Assembly: GCA_030765055.1 (NCBI GenBank)
Contig: CM060953.1
Location: 177,607,709-177,671,708, forward strand
Source: Mantis religiosa
Lineage: Eukaryota; Arthropoda; Insecta; Mantodea; Mantidae
Direction: 5' to 3'
Length of the DNA stretch: 64,000 nucleotides
The position numbers and the translations under genes were made by a program. Below, one piece after another: positions 32,962-46,100 of this stretch (positions are counted from its first letter, which is position 1; the number at the start of each line of letters is the position of its first letter). The notes beneath the pieces were generated by a model. That model made no database searches, was not told the origin of the DNA, and saw only the letters and a program-made list of their open reading frames with translations.

Positions 32962-33990
32962 GAGTCTGTTTAGTTAACTCATGTGCACGTCGGCCGCTGC
33001 TTTTGCCGAACCCTTATAATGTTTTCACGACACTGACCCTCCTTCTCCCAGACCGTTCGGCAAGGTTGCCACCTTTCTCGATACGTCATGGGTATCGTAC
33101 GAGGTTTCGTCCAAATAAATTTTCGTATGACCATTACTGTAAAACTTCCATAGTTTTGATATATTATATATCGCCAAGCAACAGTTTTACTGGTTTCCAT
33201 AATAACCCTTAACTTATTCAAAGTGCGGTATTTGAAACCCAGCTCCTTTAGTAGACCGCGCAAAGTGCAGTGCCCATAAGGAAAATCACAAATTTCTTGC
33301 AAATGTGCAACCAATTCCTCTAAGATGGACGCTCTCCCTTTTGCATAGAATCTATACATTTCTCGACGAATTAAATCGCATGTGGAATTGTCTACTTTAG
33401 AGAAACGTTTCCTTTTGTTTTCACACTTGATCGGCGTCTTTGTTATTCCTTTCGTAACAATATTTCTTACTGTATTTCTGTGAATACCCAGAATTTATCA
33501 TCAGGTTCATTGCACGACCCCTTACCAAGATTATTTGTTAGCTCATATTTATATGTGTTCAAAACAAGGCATGAATTTGCTTAGAAACAGTTCACGTTAT
33601 TACTTTGTTTTTTGAGGCTTTTCCAGTAATATAACTCGGCCCAGTTATTTACACTATTGTCACTTTGATTATTTTTACTTGACTGAAAGTTATCTACTAC
33701 TTCATTTGCATTTACCACTGCATTTCCCTCCCACGGTCTCCACATCGTGACACACAACGAATTTCTGCACGTAATGAAACAGATCAACTGAAAGTTGGAA
33801 CTTTGGCAACTGAGACTCCACGTGGAGTAGACATGCGACTGTCACTTCGAGAAAATCAGGGTTGCTATTGGTCCTCAACGACAGTGTTCCATTTCTGAAG
33901 TGTGGAGATAGAATTATGACGGTCATTATTGGGCGGGGGGGTGAGTTTCCTTTGAGGGGCAAACTGCACTCGCGTTCACTAGACAGACTT
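32962..33990 (-). mobile_element. Tc1/mariner-superfamily element (family D), second copy
   Basis: A 1,029 bp copy with the same terminal repeats as 6080-7071 (left GAGTCTGTTTAGTTAAC, right complement AAGTCTGTCTAGTGAACGC), flanked by TA at 32960-32961 and 33991-33992. It carries about 45 bp near 33150-33200 that the first copy lacks, but shares the large loss of the catalytic domain. Confidence 0.87.
33040..33359 (-). pseudogene. transposase fragment of family D
   Basis: Minus-strand frame with KGRASILEELVAHLQEICDF, CTLRGLLKELGFKYRTLNKL and a TVAWRY segment, the linker between DNA-binding and catalytic domains in IS630/Tc1-like transposases. A neighbouring frame then gives KFYSNGHTKIYLDET, which includes the first catalytic Asp of the DDE triad, so a frameshift lies near 33170. 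The second and third acidic residues are absent. The protein ends shortly after, showing an internal deletion of most of the catalytic domain. Confidence 0.7.
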
Positions 33991-34259
33991 TACCTACCGT
34001 CGAATTTAAGTTACTCCAGCATTCTGACTGTTGCTTCAAAAGTTAGGGTAGGTAACGATAGTGATCACACCTCTGTTGAGCTGCAGAAGATAACTTCAAC
34101 CACTTAGGCGAGCAATTCCTCCTTCACCCCCTTGTCTAAATTCTGTCAAAAATGACACAGTGTTGCCACGTTGACGCACATGTTATTTAAAGCATAGATA
34201 TTGCCTGTTTTGTTCTCTTTACAGTACGTAATCTAAGCGTACCTGATTGTTTGGTTATA

Positions 34260-34780
34260 TAGTGCGATTCATATAAACCTGCACGATTTCGATAGGCCAT
34301 AAGATTTTGAAACAGTAATAGGACACACGTGTAACTTTGGGAGAATATAATACACAATTGGAAGATTAAATTACACTATTTACATCTCAGAGAAAATGTT
34401 GGAAGTGTTCTCCAGCTGCATCTATACATGTTTGCACTCGTCTCACCATATTCTCTTAAGTTTTACGGAGAGTATCCTCGCCAAGGTTACTTATTTCGGT
34501 TCGAATGGATTCCTTGAGAACATCAGTTATCCGTGGTCTATTCTTGTATACTCTATTTTTTTAAATACCTCCACAAAAAATCCGGTCATGTTAAGTCAGG
34601 CGACTTGGGGGGCCACAGACGTTTTGAGATTATTCGATTATCAAAGAAACTGGTCACAACTTCCATGGTGTCATTAGATGTATGGCACGTTGCTCCATCT
34701 TGCTGTAAATAACCTTTTCTCAATTCGATATCATCCAGCTGCTCCCCAAATGTCTTGAAGATACCCATATAAGACATACA
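34260..34780 (-). mobile_element. mariner-superfamily element relic, second copy
   Basis: The end reads TAGTGCGATTCATATAAACC after a TA. It contains the transposase C-terminus on the minus strand. A short piece of the same C-terminus (GGTGGAGGACACTTTCAAC) recurs in the opposite orientation at 34799-34840, suggesting rearrangement. Confidence 0.7.
34586..34777 (-). pseudogene. mariner-superfamily transposase fragment
   Basis: A 63-codon frame with YLQQDGATCHTS (the second catalytic Asp region) and WPPKSPDLT (just before the third acidic residue), typical of insect mariner-superfamily DDE transposases. The frame ends at PDLT. Decayed codons to about 34390 still resemble the C-terminal RIDHG and NMVRRVQ-type region. 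The amino half is missing. Confidence 0.75.
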
Positions 34781-35893
34781 GATGTATCATGTACAGATGC
34801 TGGTGGAGGACACTTTCAACATTTTCTCTGAGCTACAAAAGTATATTATTCCACTCAAATTCATTCTCAAGTGGTTTTTATATTCTTTTTTCCTTAAATG
34901 CTAGTTTTCTGGCAAATGCAGAGAAGATACCATAAATTTACGCCTAAAATGTTTTCTTCTCGTATTTCTTGCTCCAAATAGGATTTCAGTTTAGGGGGCG
35001 CATGCCCACCGTCTATAGTGCTGCATGCAATAAAAATAAGTTGAGTTCCCTGCTCCCAAAGAAGCCTGTGGTAAGGATGTTCACATTGAAAGATGTTCAT
35101 CAACCTCCGCCGTAGTTAAATCTGCGTGTGTAATAAGAACGCGCGTTAGGTACTAAAATATACCTAGTTTTATTGTAAAATATCATTTTTATTTTATATA
35201 GATCGCAATATTTGCTAGTGTTAAAGGATGAGAGCAAAGCTTGATATATGTTGCTGCCATGATCTGGCTCAATTCGGACAGTTGAGCATCGCTCGCTGCC
35301 GACACCTTAATGTTGAACCTGCACTGTTTTGTTTTGTGATTCTGTCGGCTAGATACTTGTTCTCAGCTAAAATCTGCTCTACGCACTTTATTTCTGCTTT
35401 AAGTATATATAAGTAATTGTTAAAGTTAACAAAACTCATAGCTACTTACTCAACAAAACTCTACCTGCTGTATGCAACACTTGTAACGTGATCATCACCG
35501 TCAAACACATCATAGAAGAAGCAAGAAATATTAACAGCAGCGAATAGAAGCCAATGTTCCCAATAAAACCACAGAAGCACCTGGAAACCATATTTATTGT
35601 AAAACAGTTTTACACTTTTGTAACATTACGGAACTCTGTAAACATATTTGATATAAATACTAATATAATGTAACTTCAATGTTAAGATGTCGCGATATGA
35701 CATGTAAGTTAAAGCGACAAAAAATAAGCCATTTTTTTTTTTTTTTTTTTTTTTTTTAGTTAACAAACTCAGCATTTTGAATTTAAGTTCTACAAATTTC
35801 AATGAATTCAAATGAATTTATCTCAAATGGAAAAATTAAATGGAATATTTATAACTCAGTACGGTTATTTTATGTATTACTCATTGTTTTCTA
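34781..35893. other. unannotated AT-rich sequence
   Basis: An inverted scrap of mariner C-terminus is at 34799-34840 and a poly-T run of about 26 bp at 35732-35757. An open frame at 34894-35103 on the minus strand has no recognisable domain. Confidence 0.45.
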
Positions 35894-36926
35894 CAGTCTG
35901 ATTTTAAAAGAAGATACGTGAAGGCCATTAAGCAAGCAGGTCAGTTATCGCTAGTTATATGCGGGAAACAGAGTTTGCCTAGTTACGCTGTGTATTGTTA
36001 GCCTACTTTATTAAAACACAATTAAAATACATTTTTATGGAAGCAGGACGTAGTGGCGGTAAGATTAGAGGTGGACCGAGGAATCATGTCCCAAGGCAAT
36101 GATCAGCTTACGGTCGGGGTGTTACATTGCATAGTCAAGTTAGAGAATTTGTCTGTTGATTAAGAATTTTTCCAACAGGAAGACGAGAGTTTGCTCCTTA
36201 TCAATGAACAGCTTATTCCTTTTATCCAAAACCGACAGTCCAATGTCATTAGATACGCTTGCACGTAAAAGAATTCTTGTAGGCCAAAATTCCGCCATAT
36301 CGGCGGCGTTGATATGACCATGTCAATTAACAAAGTCGTTAATGACAGTATATTGCGATATTCATGAGGCAAACACGTAATACGGAACGAGGAAATTGTG
36401 AAAAAACGAGCCGCTTGCACCGAGGTTTTTGAATCCTCAAGGTTTCATTATGCCCTTACCACATTGTGTTGTCATTATTTTTTGCACTATATGCATTTAT
36501 ATCAATCTGAATTTTAGTAGTTAAGATATTAGCCGAAAATATTAATAATTATAATTGGAGATAACTGTTAGATTTTAGAACGTGCATCGCCTATATTGGT
36601 TTCTATGGAGAAATTCCGCACTAGTTCGGGAATGCCAACTGACGATACATAACAACAATAACGGTAAGTATGTAATATTAGTTAGTGCAGAAATTATTTA
36701 AAAGAACTCACACATGTGAAGACGCTACAACTCAGTGAGTGTGTGAACAACTTATTTCTGTTTTAAATACTAACTGTGCATGTTTTTGTTGAGGTGAGAT
36801 AACTCGAACCTTGTTTATGTTTCGTGTGTTGAGAGGATAATGCAAGGGGATCTGCTGGGCAATATTGCAAGCACCCACATGGAGAGACAGAGGACCTTCA
36901 CGTATCTTCTTTTAAAAATCAGACTG
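35894..36926. mobile_element. TIR element with TA flanks, type unknown
   Basis: CAGTCTGATTTT-AAAAGAAGATACGTGAAGG at the left end is repeated as an inverted copy at the right end (about 33 bp, one indel). TA lies on both sides (35892-35893, 36927-36928), so a Tc1/mariner-type transposition is plausible. The 1.03 kb interior encodes no recognisable transposase, although a minus-strand stretch near 36180-36420 reads a GHINAADMAEFW frame of unknown origin. Confidence 0.75.
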
Positions 36927-37232
36927 TAGTAGGTACATTCTTAAACAAAAACCGGTAGAAACTTATTTTTAAAAATATAGACTTGGGTGAATATTTAGAA
37001 ATAAGTAGAATATTTTAAGTTTCTGTTAGAGAAAGCATTGGTTCATATTTGTTTTCCTTTTTTTGTTTCTTAAAAGAAATTCATCTGGATTATTTATCAT
37101 ATGATATTTTATAATATATTGTTGCGAATCCATTATTACGACCGGCGGTGTACGCGCAGAAAGGGTCCGGCGCGGAGAGATAACAGACATATAGTGCGAC
37201 ACGGAGATAAAGAGCATGCCGAAACAGATAAA

Positions 37233-38464
37233 TATAGCCTTGTTATGACTGAACCTACGCATCGAGGCTAGCCGGCTAGAAAAGCATACACATTGCAGGC
37301 GGTGTTGCAACTATGGGCATCAGGATTCGGCTTGCTCAGCTCCACCACGGTGCCATTATTGCGGTGCTCGTGTCCTCACTGCCGAATACATCTACCACAA
37401 TCTCCGACGCCGCCGCTGGTACTGCGCTACGTGTAATGGCTCCGGCCATTTCACTGGACAGGCGCAGTGCCCAAAGTACTCCCGGACTTTCGCCAGTACT
37501 GCCCGGGACGAAGCACAGCAACGTACCGCCACGGCAGCGCAAACACCAGTCACCACCGCAGCCTCCGACACTTCAGTGCTGGAAGCCCTCCACGCACTCC
37601 AAGCCGAGGTTTGGAATATCCATCAGAGACTGGACACGCTTGAAGCAAAGATTGAAGCCGCCACCTCCGGCCCCACACGTGAGGACCTGCAGGACCTTCA
37701 CTCTGAAGTCCTCAACCTTGGCCCACGCTTTGGCACGCTGGAGGATACCGTTGAAAGTCAAACTCACACCATCCAGTAAACGCTACACAACACTTCAGAG
37801 AAGATAGCCAAATCCGCACTTTCAACACTGGACACCGTTCACACCAACACGAAGCAACTCGCAAAACTCCAGGAACTCAGCAACCAGCTAGCCTCAACAG
37901 CATCATCCAATCAGACAATGCTTCAACGCATCGAAACTGCAACAACGACCACAAACGCCGACCAGAGGCTCACAGCCAATCTACTGCACACACTCAACCA
38001 GAAGAACATTGAACGCATGATTGCAATAGCCGACGGCTGCGACCCGGACACACTTAAGCAATACTTCACGGAAATTGCCGACCACATTGAGCTGCTCCAA
38101 AACACTTACCTCGAAATCTCTCGACACTTCCAAACCAGCAGAACTTCAACCATCCAACTACACAGCGATCAAAACACCGATAGGCCCAAATACTACACAA
38201 TACCCTCCCAAGCACCATTGGTGCACAGTCAATTATACCCTCATGTTAAAATAAACGCTTAACCTCCTTCTCATTCCTTACAATCGTATACCTTGGGCCT
38301 CTGTGCTATGGTCAGGGCCTAGTGTCATATCCATAGCCAGAAACCCCCGTTTCTGCGCCCTTCCTTGCGCGCAGTTTAGCATTTACCGAGACTAACGGAG
38401 GTGCTTCTGCGGAACACCAATATCTCTTTTACTTCCCTTCTTATCTCTTTTACTTCTTAAAAAA
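37233..38464 (+). mobile_element. ORF1-only LINE derivative with 20 bp target duplication
   Basis: Bounded by a perfect 20 bp direct repeat (37213-37232 and 38465-38484, starting AGCATGCCG). It holds a gag-like ORF1 fragment, then about 200 bp of 3' sequence ending CTTCTTAAAAA. There is no endonuclease or reverse transcriptase between ORF1 and the tail. The long duplication and A-ending tail indicate LINE-machinery retrotransposition. Confidence 0.85.
37261..38262 (+). pseudogene. LINE ORF1 gag-like protein with zinc knuckles and coiled coil
   Basis: One frame runs from 37249 to 38262, broken only by a TAA at 37777-37779. It begins with three CCHC-type knuckle positions. The first is CRRCCNYGHQDSAC (C-x2-C-x4-H-x4-C, intact). 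The second, CHYCGARVLTAEY, has lost its His and last Cys. The third is CATCNGSGHFTGQAQC (C-x2-C-x4-H-x6-C, intact). This spacing is the Jockey-superfamily ORF1 signature, an RNA-binding gag-like protein. Heptad-rich coiled-coil regions follow (LEALHALQAEVWNIHQRL; later NADQRLTANLLHTLNQ). The amino part is missing. A second copy of the coiled-coil part is at 21060-21933. Confidence 0.8.
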
Positions 38465-38702
38465 AGCATGCCGAAACAGATAAAGTTAGATAAATGTAAA
38501 ACGACGCTAGTGACAGACAGCTTGATTGATAGAGAACATTCTACAACCGTCTGGAATCATGAATGGTCGTATAAAAGAAGCCGTGGCTGGTTTATCTGGG
38601 AGTCGTAACGAGAATGTGTAATCGGAACTGAGTATCGTGTGCCTGCAATTGTGTTTTGAAAAGTGAACTCTTTGTTTGGGGGTGCAGCAGACGAACTGGA
38701 AG

Positions 38703-38956
38703 CCGACCTCCGTAGCGAAGACGGTAGCGTCTCTTCCTCACGTTCAAGAGGTTCCCGAGTTCGTTTCTCGGGCAGGGTGAGTTACCTGGATAAGTTTTTT
38801 TCCCGGGGGGGTTTCCCGGGGGTTTTCCCTTATCTTGAAAGACGAATGTCAGGTAACTCTAAGCTCCATGTACCCCTGGCTCATTTGAGCATCATTTCAC
38901 CCATTTCATTCATCGTCCGATATGACTTAACGTTGGCGGACATAAATTACAAAAAA
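38703..38956 (+). mobile_element. family E SINE, complete copy
   Basis: Bounded by a 14 bp duplication AGACGAACTGGAAG (38689-38702, 38957-38970) inside the solo LTR. Head CCTCCGTAGCGAAGACGG, box B GAGTTCGTTTCTC (degenerate), standard body and GGCGGACATAAATT end with an A tail. Confidence 0.92.
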
Positions 38957-39095
38957 AGACGAACTGGAAGATTGTAATTGTGTGTGACGTAATTCTGCTA
39001 CTGTAAGGGTTGACCAAAGTGTTTTCTACCACAATAAAGAACACTTGGAATGTCTGCAAATTGGACTTTTAATTCTACGAGCCCGCAAAGTTACA

Positions 39096-40290
39096 ATATA
39101 TTTCCTTAATCTCTTCCATCGTAAATTTCTAGAAACGCTTTACCCAAGAGATCCAAATAGAACCAGGATTCTGAAAAACCACAACAATTCACAACCGTGC
39201 ATTAAGTTGCACTTATTGTCACGTAGTGTAGCTTTATCATTTCTTAGGCAACATGATTATTCTCTTAAAAGTTTGTTCGTATACGGTAAGGTTGCAGAGA
39301 TTTAGCATACTTCTCTTATGACCCAGGGGTCGCTTATATGTTCGTTGTACTTTAGCGAACATCATGGAAGGGGGAGGATAAAAAGGCTTGGAAGACTTTC
39401 TTCTCAACGAAAAGCTTAAAGTTGCCCCTCCACTTTGCTTTAAAATGCGATGTGTTGTAACAAAGACCCTCTTCGCCTCCATTTAATAACATATATCGCA
39501 ATATAATGCAATATTAAATATTGCATCATAAGTGTGTTTAATTAGAATTGTCTTAAACACTTCTGGGAGAGACTTTAGTAGCTAAGATTAACATTAAAAT
39601 TGTTACAAGTATTTTTCCCACCCATTGCTTGAGCAACAACTGAATTTTGTTTGCTTTATCCTACTCGTTGCTCTAATAACTATCACTTTGATTTGAAGTC
39701 CAAGTTTTCTTATGTCGTTTCTCCATAGCACTGGTGTCTATTACAAGTATCTGTAGGATAAACGTATTTTAATTATAAACCCGGAACATTCCAACTAGAA
39801 GAGACACCATTAATATGGACTTATGTAGGGTTACACTGTAGGTGGTCACGACGCAGCGGGGAACCAGGGCAAAACAGTTGACAACCGAAATGTTACTGGA
39901 TTCAGTTTATAACTACGCAAGATACATACTGTGTTATACATTTCTTTAATGTTTATTTTTATTACACTACAGCAAATTTATATAGGGAAGTTTATGGTTA
40001 GCTCAAATATATTTAAACAATTTTTGTTCTAACACCACAAACGTTTATGTACACTGAAACCTTTCAGTAACTCTCAAGCTTTTTGCAACATTCTTGACGT
40101 AGCTTTAGAGTTAGGCCGTTGTGGATGAAATAATCTGTCACTAATACAGAGAAAGCAAAGTGTATCCAGAATAACCTCAGAAATAGCTCAAACGATACCT
40201 TGAATTGTAAGTATCGTTTAAAAGTTATATGTTATTTGCAGGAGATTTAAATGATTCGATTATTCAGTTTCGTCAATACTTCACTGAACG
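39096..40290. other. unannotated AT-rich sequence
   Basis: No recognised feature. Confidence 0.45.
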
Positions 40291-41604
<1,314 letters not shown>

Positions 41605-41680
41605 GGAAATGATTGTTTCTTTCACACTAGCTGTGTATAGGCTAAGGTTTTAATGAATAGAGCCAGACTGACAAATTCAA

Positions 41681-41754
41681 TGCCATAGCTGGGATTTGAA
41701 CCACGTATCTCCCGCTCTCCGTACGGTTGCTCTAACCAGTTGAGCTACTATGGT
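41681..41754 (-). other. tRNA-like cloverleaf in family C repeat
   Basis: Acceptor ACCATAG/CTATGGC; anticodon arm with CCG-type stem; T loop TTCAAAT. Part of a repeat. Confidence 0.6.
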
Positions 41755-41839
41755 CAACATGCCGACATGACAATAATGACCTAACATTGCCGGAAACATA
41801 TGAGGCAGTTGGAGAATTTAATGTCGTGTAGGCACGTTG

Positions 41840-41913
41840 GCCATAGTAGCTTAGTGGTTTAGAGCAACCGCACGGAGAGCGGGAGATCCGTGGTTCAAAT
41901 CCCAGCTATGGCA
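41840..41913 (+). other. tRNA-like cloverleaf in family C repeat
   Basis: Acceptor GCCATAG/CTATGGC; anticodon stem CCGC/GCGG with loop ACGGAGA (nominal GGA); T loop TTCAAAT. D stem is weakened (GCTT/GAGC). Confidence 0.62.
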
Positions 41914-42161
41914 TTGAACTTTTCAGTTTGTATCTACTCATTCAAACCTTAGCCTACACACGGCTAGTGTGGAACAAACAATTACTTCCATCAATTTACC
42001 TGAGTAACAAAGTGGTTTAACTATGAAGCCTGGGACTTAAGTACTTACAGCAAAGTAAGTCGTCACAAAAGATGCGTGTCTCATAGCATATGAGAACCCC
42101 TAGTGGCCTACCGGGAAACATACTAGTCAGTTGGAGAATTTAAGGTCATGTCGGCATGTTG

Positions 42162-42234
42162 GCCATAGTAGCTCAGTGGTTTGGAGCAGCCGCACGGAGA
42201 GCGGGAGATCCTGGTTCAAATCCCGGCTATAGCA
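42162..42234 (+). other. tRNA-like cloverleaf in family C repeat
   Basis: Acceptor GCCATAG/CTATAGC with one mismatch; D stem GCTC/GAGC; anticodon stem CCGC/GCGG, loop ACGGAGA; T loop TTCAAAT. Confidence 0.62.
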
Positions 42235-42289
42235 TTGAATTTTTCAGTCTGGCTCTACTCATTCAAACATTATCATTACTATTATAATT

Positions 42290-42465
42290 ATTATTAAATG
42301 AGCCTTATTGTTGAAATGAGGCTCTAATGGACCCGAAATAGAAACTTACCGTTATTCCTCTTCTCAGCAGAAACCTTACTCAGGTACTTATCCCAACCGA
42401 GAATCGAACTCGGGATCTCTTGAACGTTAGGCAACAACGCTATCCTCATACCACAGAGTTGTGTT
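42290..42465 (-). mobile_element. family E-related tRNA-derived SINE
   Basis: The minus strand carries GTTCAAGAGATCCCGAGTTC, box B GAGTTCGATTCTC and a GATAAGTACCTGAGTAAGG segment resembling family E. The body then diverges. Confidence 0.6.
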
Positions 42466-42969
42466 TGAATATTATTTACAGTAATTTCCTTGTATCAAAT
42501 AATTCCGTCTTACTTAACAGCTATAGTGCCAAAACGAAAGAAGGCAATTTGATGCTTTACTTATACAATTAAATAAATAATTTAGCGACCACATTTTTTT
42601 ACTTAAAGAGGAAAACATCAGAAGTAAAATTATCTACCAATTCTATTTTTCTTTTCATTCGTGAATATTTTATTTATACGACATATAGTAAAATTTGAAA
42701 ATGCATTTGTGTTACACCGGCAAAATGTTTAGTAATTATTAAGTAGTTATAAATTTGAATATTAACTATAGAGGATTAATGTTAACAAGTATATAACTTT
42801 ATTTAATTTTAATAGACCTGATTCATTTGTAATAGGTTTACTTAAGGATTCCAATACCGAAATTTTTTAAAACGAAATTATATTAACTAGCAGAAAAAAA
42901 ATCACGGCATATAAGACAAAAAATATAAAATATGTCTTAAAAATTACTCTGCTTAAGGAATTTGTTTTT
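42466..42969. other. unannotated AT-rich sequence
   Basis: No recognised feature. Confidence 0.45.
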
Positions 42970-43185
42970 ACCCCAGCTGATAGCGTGGTAGCATTTCTTT
43001 CTCACGTTTCAGAGACTCGGAGTTAGAAGCTCGGTCAGGCTGAGTTATATGGATAACGTTTTTTGGGGTTTTCCATTACCCTGAAAGATGAATGTCGGGT
43101 AGTTCTAAGGTCGATTGACCTGGACTCACAGGGGCATCATTCATCGTCCGATATGACTTAATGTTGGAGGACGTTAATTTAAAAC
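42970..43185 (+). mobile_element. family E SINE, diverged copy
   Basis: Shows GCTCGGTCAGGCTGAGTTA, ACCCTGAAAGATGAATGTCG and TCGTCCGATATGACTTAATG. A deletion shortens the CATTTGAGCATCATTTCA region. Confidence 0.82.
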
Positions 43186-46100
43186 ATGAAATTTTTCCTT
43201 AGGCCTTCAAGTACATACATTTTATAGAATTACATACGTAATTAATGAGAAACTGCTGCTATAAATTCTGCAAAATTGAAAATAACCATTGCTATCACCT
43301 AAAACATAAGTGTAACAAGTCAACAAATGTCTTTAAATTAACATCTCTGAGATTATTGAAGTTTTCATTTTTATCGCTTAAAATCCTACAGCGTGACACA
43401 TAGATACACAAAAATTGCTCTACAAATTATAATTTATACTCAGGTATATTCCACAATTTATTTATATAAAAGAATATTTTAATATTATTTCCTACTAATG
43501 AAGAAATTAGCTTAATAAAGGCTTCCATTACACAATATAAAGAAATACAAACAATAACTGCTCTAAACATAACACTGGCCATGATATTACAAACTCTTTG
43601 TGTGATCTCGTGCTAAATTACGCGCAAACTGTAACATTTATCCTTTAACAACAGCCGTGTGTACGCAATAAGACAGAAAGTTGAACTGGACTTCAAAAAT
43701 TCAATGTCACGGTCAGAACTTGAACTACTAACCTTCAGCTCTCCGTAACGAGGCTCTGTGGTTCGAGTTCCGGCTGTAAAACCCGCGTCTGGTTCAACTT
43801 TCCAAAAATATCCTTTAATGGTAAGAGGAAAGCCCTACGGAAAAGTTTTGTTCAGTAACTCACCTCCAACAAGAATCGAACTCATGCGAGGCAGAAAATC
43901 TACCACCCCTTAATGTGAACTAAAAATATTTTTACTTAAATAACATACCTTAAAAATATATGCATTTCTTCAACTAAAAGTAATACTTTTATATCTTATA
44001 TTTTTCCAAATGCACAAGATTTAAGAGGGATTACTTACGTAATTTAGAGAGTTTTCATAGATTATGTGTTATTTATCACAAAAATATGTATAACTTATAG
44101 GAGTTTATTCAGAAACAAATTTTGATAACACAAAGAATACCAAAATAACTTGCGTTCTTAAATATTAACTTACTTAGGTTTGAAAGTTGGTATTTCTGAG
44201 TTACCTGTTCACACACGTAAGTGGGACTTCTACTGTATGAATGTTTCGCTAACGAAAACAAAATCAACATCCGGAAGCTACCAAACGCAATAAAGGAAAT
44301 ATTTTATTAAAACAACTAGAATTATGGATATCAGCGGCAACAATTCTCCAGTTTTGTATGGTTACTAATAGAGGTATGGTAATTATAATTATGTCTTGCA
44401 ATAAAATAAAACTTATTCACAAATTTACTTCCATTTTTTTAATCGATGAGGACTAAAAATTCAAAAATCAATCTCTACGTTTTCTGAAAACCTCCAGACT
44501 GCTGAGGCATCAAAATTAGAATTGAAGTTATCTTGATATTGCACTTTATTTGAACGGTATAAAAACATTTTAACTGTTAAGGAGTTGTAGGAGGCTCTGC
44601 TCTTTCGAACAACTGCTCAACGGCAACGATGTTCACTTGTTTTACCATTATAAACCTCTGCATTTGCAAGCTAACATGTTAACTACCAGATCACAGAGGA
44701 CTGCTTACACATTTGGTACGTAATGAACCTTTTACACCGTTAGTTCATACAAATCGGTTGTGTTCAATTTACAAATACTTCCCTTATTCATTATAAACGC
44801 TTAATGATATGGTTTCAGTAGATACACGTTTTGTTTTAGTTACCCAGCAGGCCGCGTTGACAATCAAATGTTTAAGCAGATTCTATAGTTAACCGGTTTT
44901 GGTGCTTCTGTTTGACCTAAAACAAAACATAAGCGATTATGAACTTAAATCATATCACTTAAAGTGCTGAAAAGTGAAGCACAATATGATGAATCCCTTA
45001 GAAATGCTTAATAACTGTATAATATTATTATTAATTGCTATTGTTTTTAATATTACGAGAATAAGAAGAAATTGTTAACATTTTTAGACACTTCGTCGGC
45101 CAACACTACAAATGAATGTATCTAAAATACAAATTATCTGGTCTTTAAACATTTGGTACTAATTACAACATTGAATTAGCAGTGAAAACAAAAGATAATA
45201 AATTCAAACTTAAAATACACAGTTGTTTGATTTGGTCACGTCGTTCGATTCAGAAAACAAATTTTCAGCAGATAAATATAAATTTTTCATTTAATTAATA
45301 ATAAATTACTAATAAACTATTATAGTTATTTATAGGATTTATAGGACTTACCAGGTAAGTTGATGTTTATAATGGAATGAAATAATGTAACTCCCAAAGT
45401 GTTAGCCCAAGGTTAGACGTTAGGTGTATGTTTATTTCTCGCTTTTCAGATACATAAAGAAAAAGTGGACATCTACAAGGTGATCGATAGTCAAAGAGAT
45501 TTTAACTTAATGTTCCTATATGTTCCTAAAGAATGTATTTTTGTCTCGAAAAATTTAGCTTTATTCTTCTGATTGATCTCCTATATTGACTCTTCTAGAA
45601 ATAATTCAGTTCTTTGCAGAGATTATTTATGTCTAAGAGTATAAGGCCTACTTTTCAGTAACAAAGGTATTGCGTAATGATGTGTTTTTTCCTTATGGTA
45701 GAGGATAACGATATTTCAGACGAGTTTCAACAACAATAAATATATTAAAGTGAAAAACAAATTGTATAAATACGCAGTTGTGATTCTTTGTAACTCTGAT
45801 AGTTATTTCTTAACGTATTGCTCATTGATGAGCAAAGTAATCAATTGAAGATAGTATTTGCTGTCACTAAGACGAGAAAGATGCATCCAATTGATTAATA
45901 CATTATTGCTTACGTTTACCTACTGTTCACAGCGTTGACACTGAATTCCACTAATGTTTTATAAAACTGTTATGAATACAAATCACAAAATTATATAGCC
46001 TACTTATCACTATTTTCATAGCTTTTATATAAATTGATGCATATACATATTTTGGTTCTTCAGTTTACAAGAATACAAATTCTGAAAGCTGAGACAATGA

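Larger units (their letters stand above)
37130..39095 (+). mobile_element. solo LTR (~446 bp) carrying two nested insertions
   Basis: LTR-like sequence starts TGTTGCGAATCC and ends GTTACA, flanked by ATATAT on both sides. TATAAAAG lies at 38570-38577 and AATAAA at 39033-39038, followed by GCAAATTGGACTTTTAATTC as in the minus-strand LTRs at 28-30 kb. Subtracting the two insertions and one copy of each duplication leaves about 446 bp. No internal genes or partner LTR, so it is a solo LTR. Confidence 0.8.
41605..42275. repeat. family C tRNA-like palindromic repeat, third locus
   Basis: A minus-oriented unit (41605-41754) faces a plus unit, followed by a second plus unit. GCATTGAA recurs at about 41911 and 42232 (period near 322 bp). 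Same layout as 8027-8612. Confidence 0.87.

Noticed and set aside
37313..37807. 164-codon Pro/Ser/Thr-rich frame
   Set aside because: Out-of-frame shadow of the ORF1 zinc-knuckle and coiled-coil frame.
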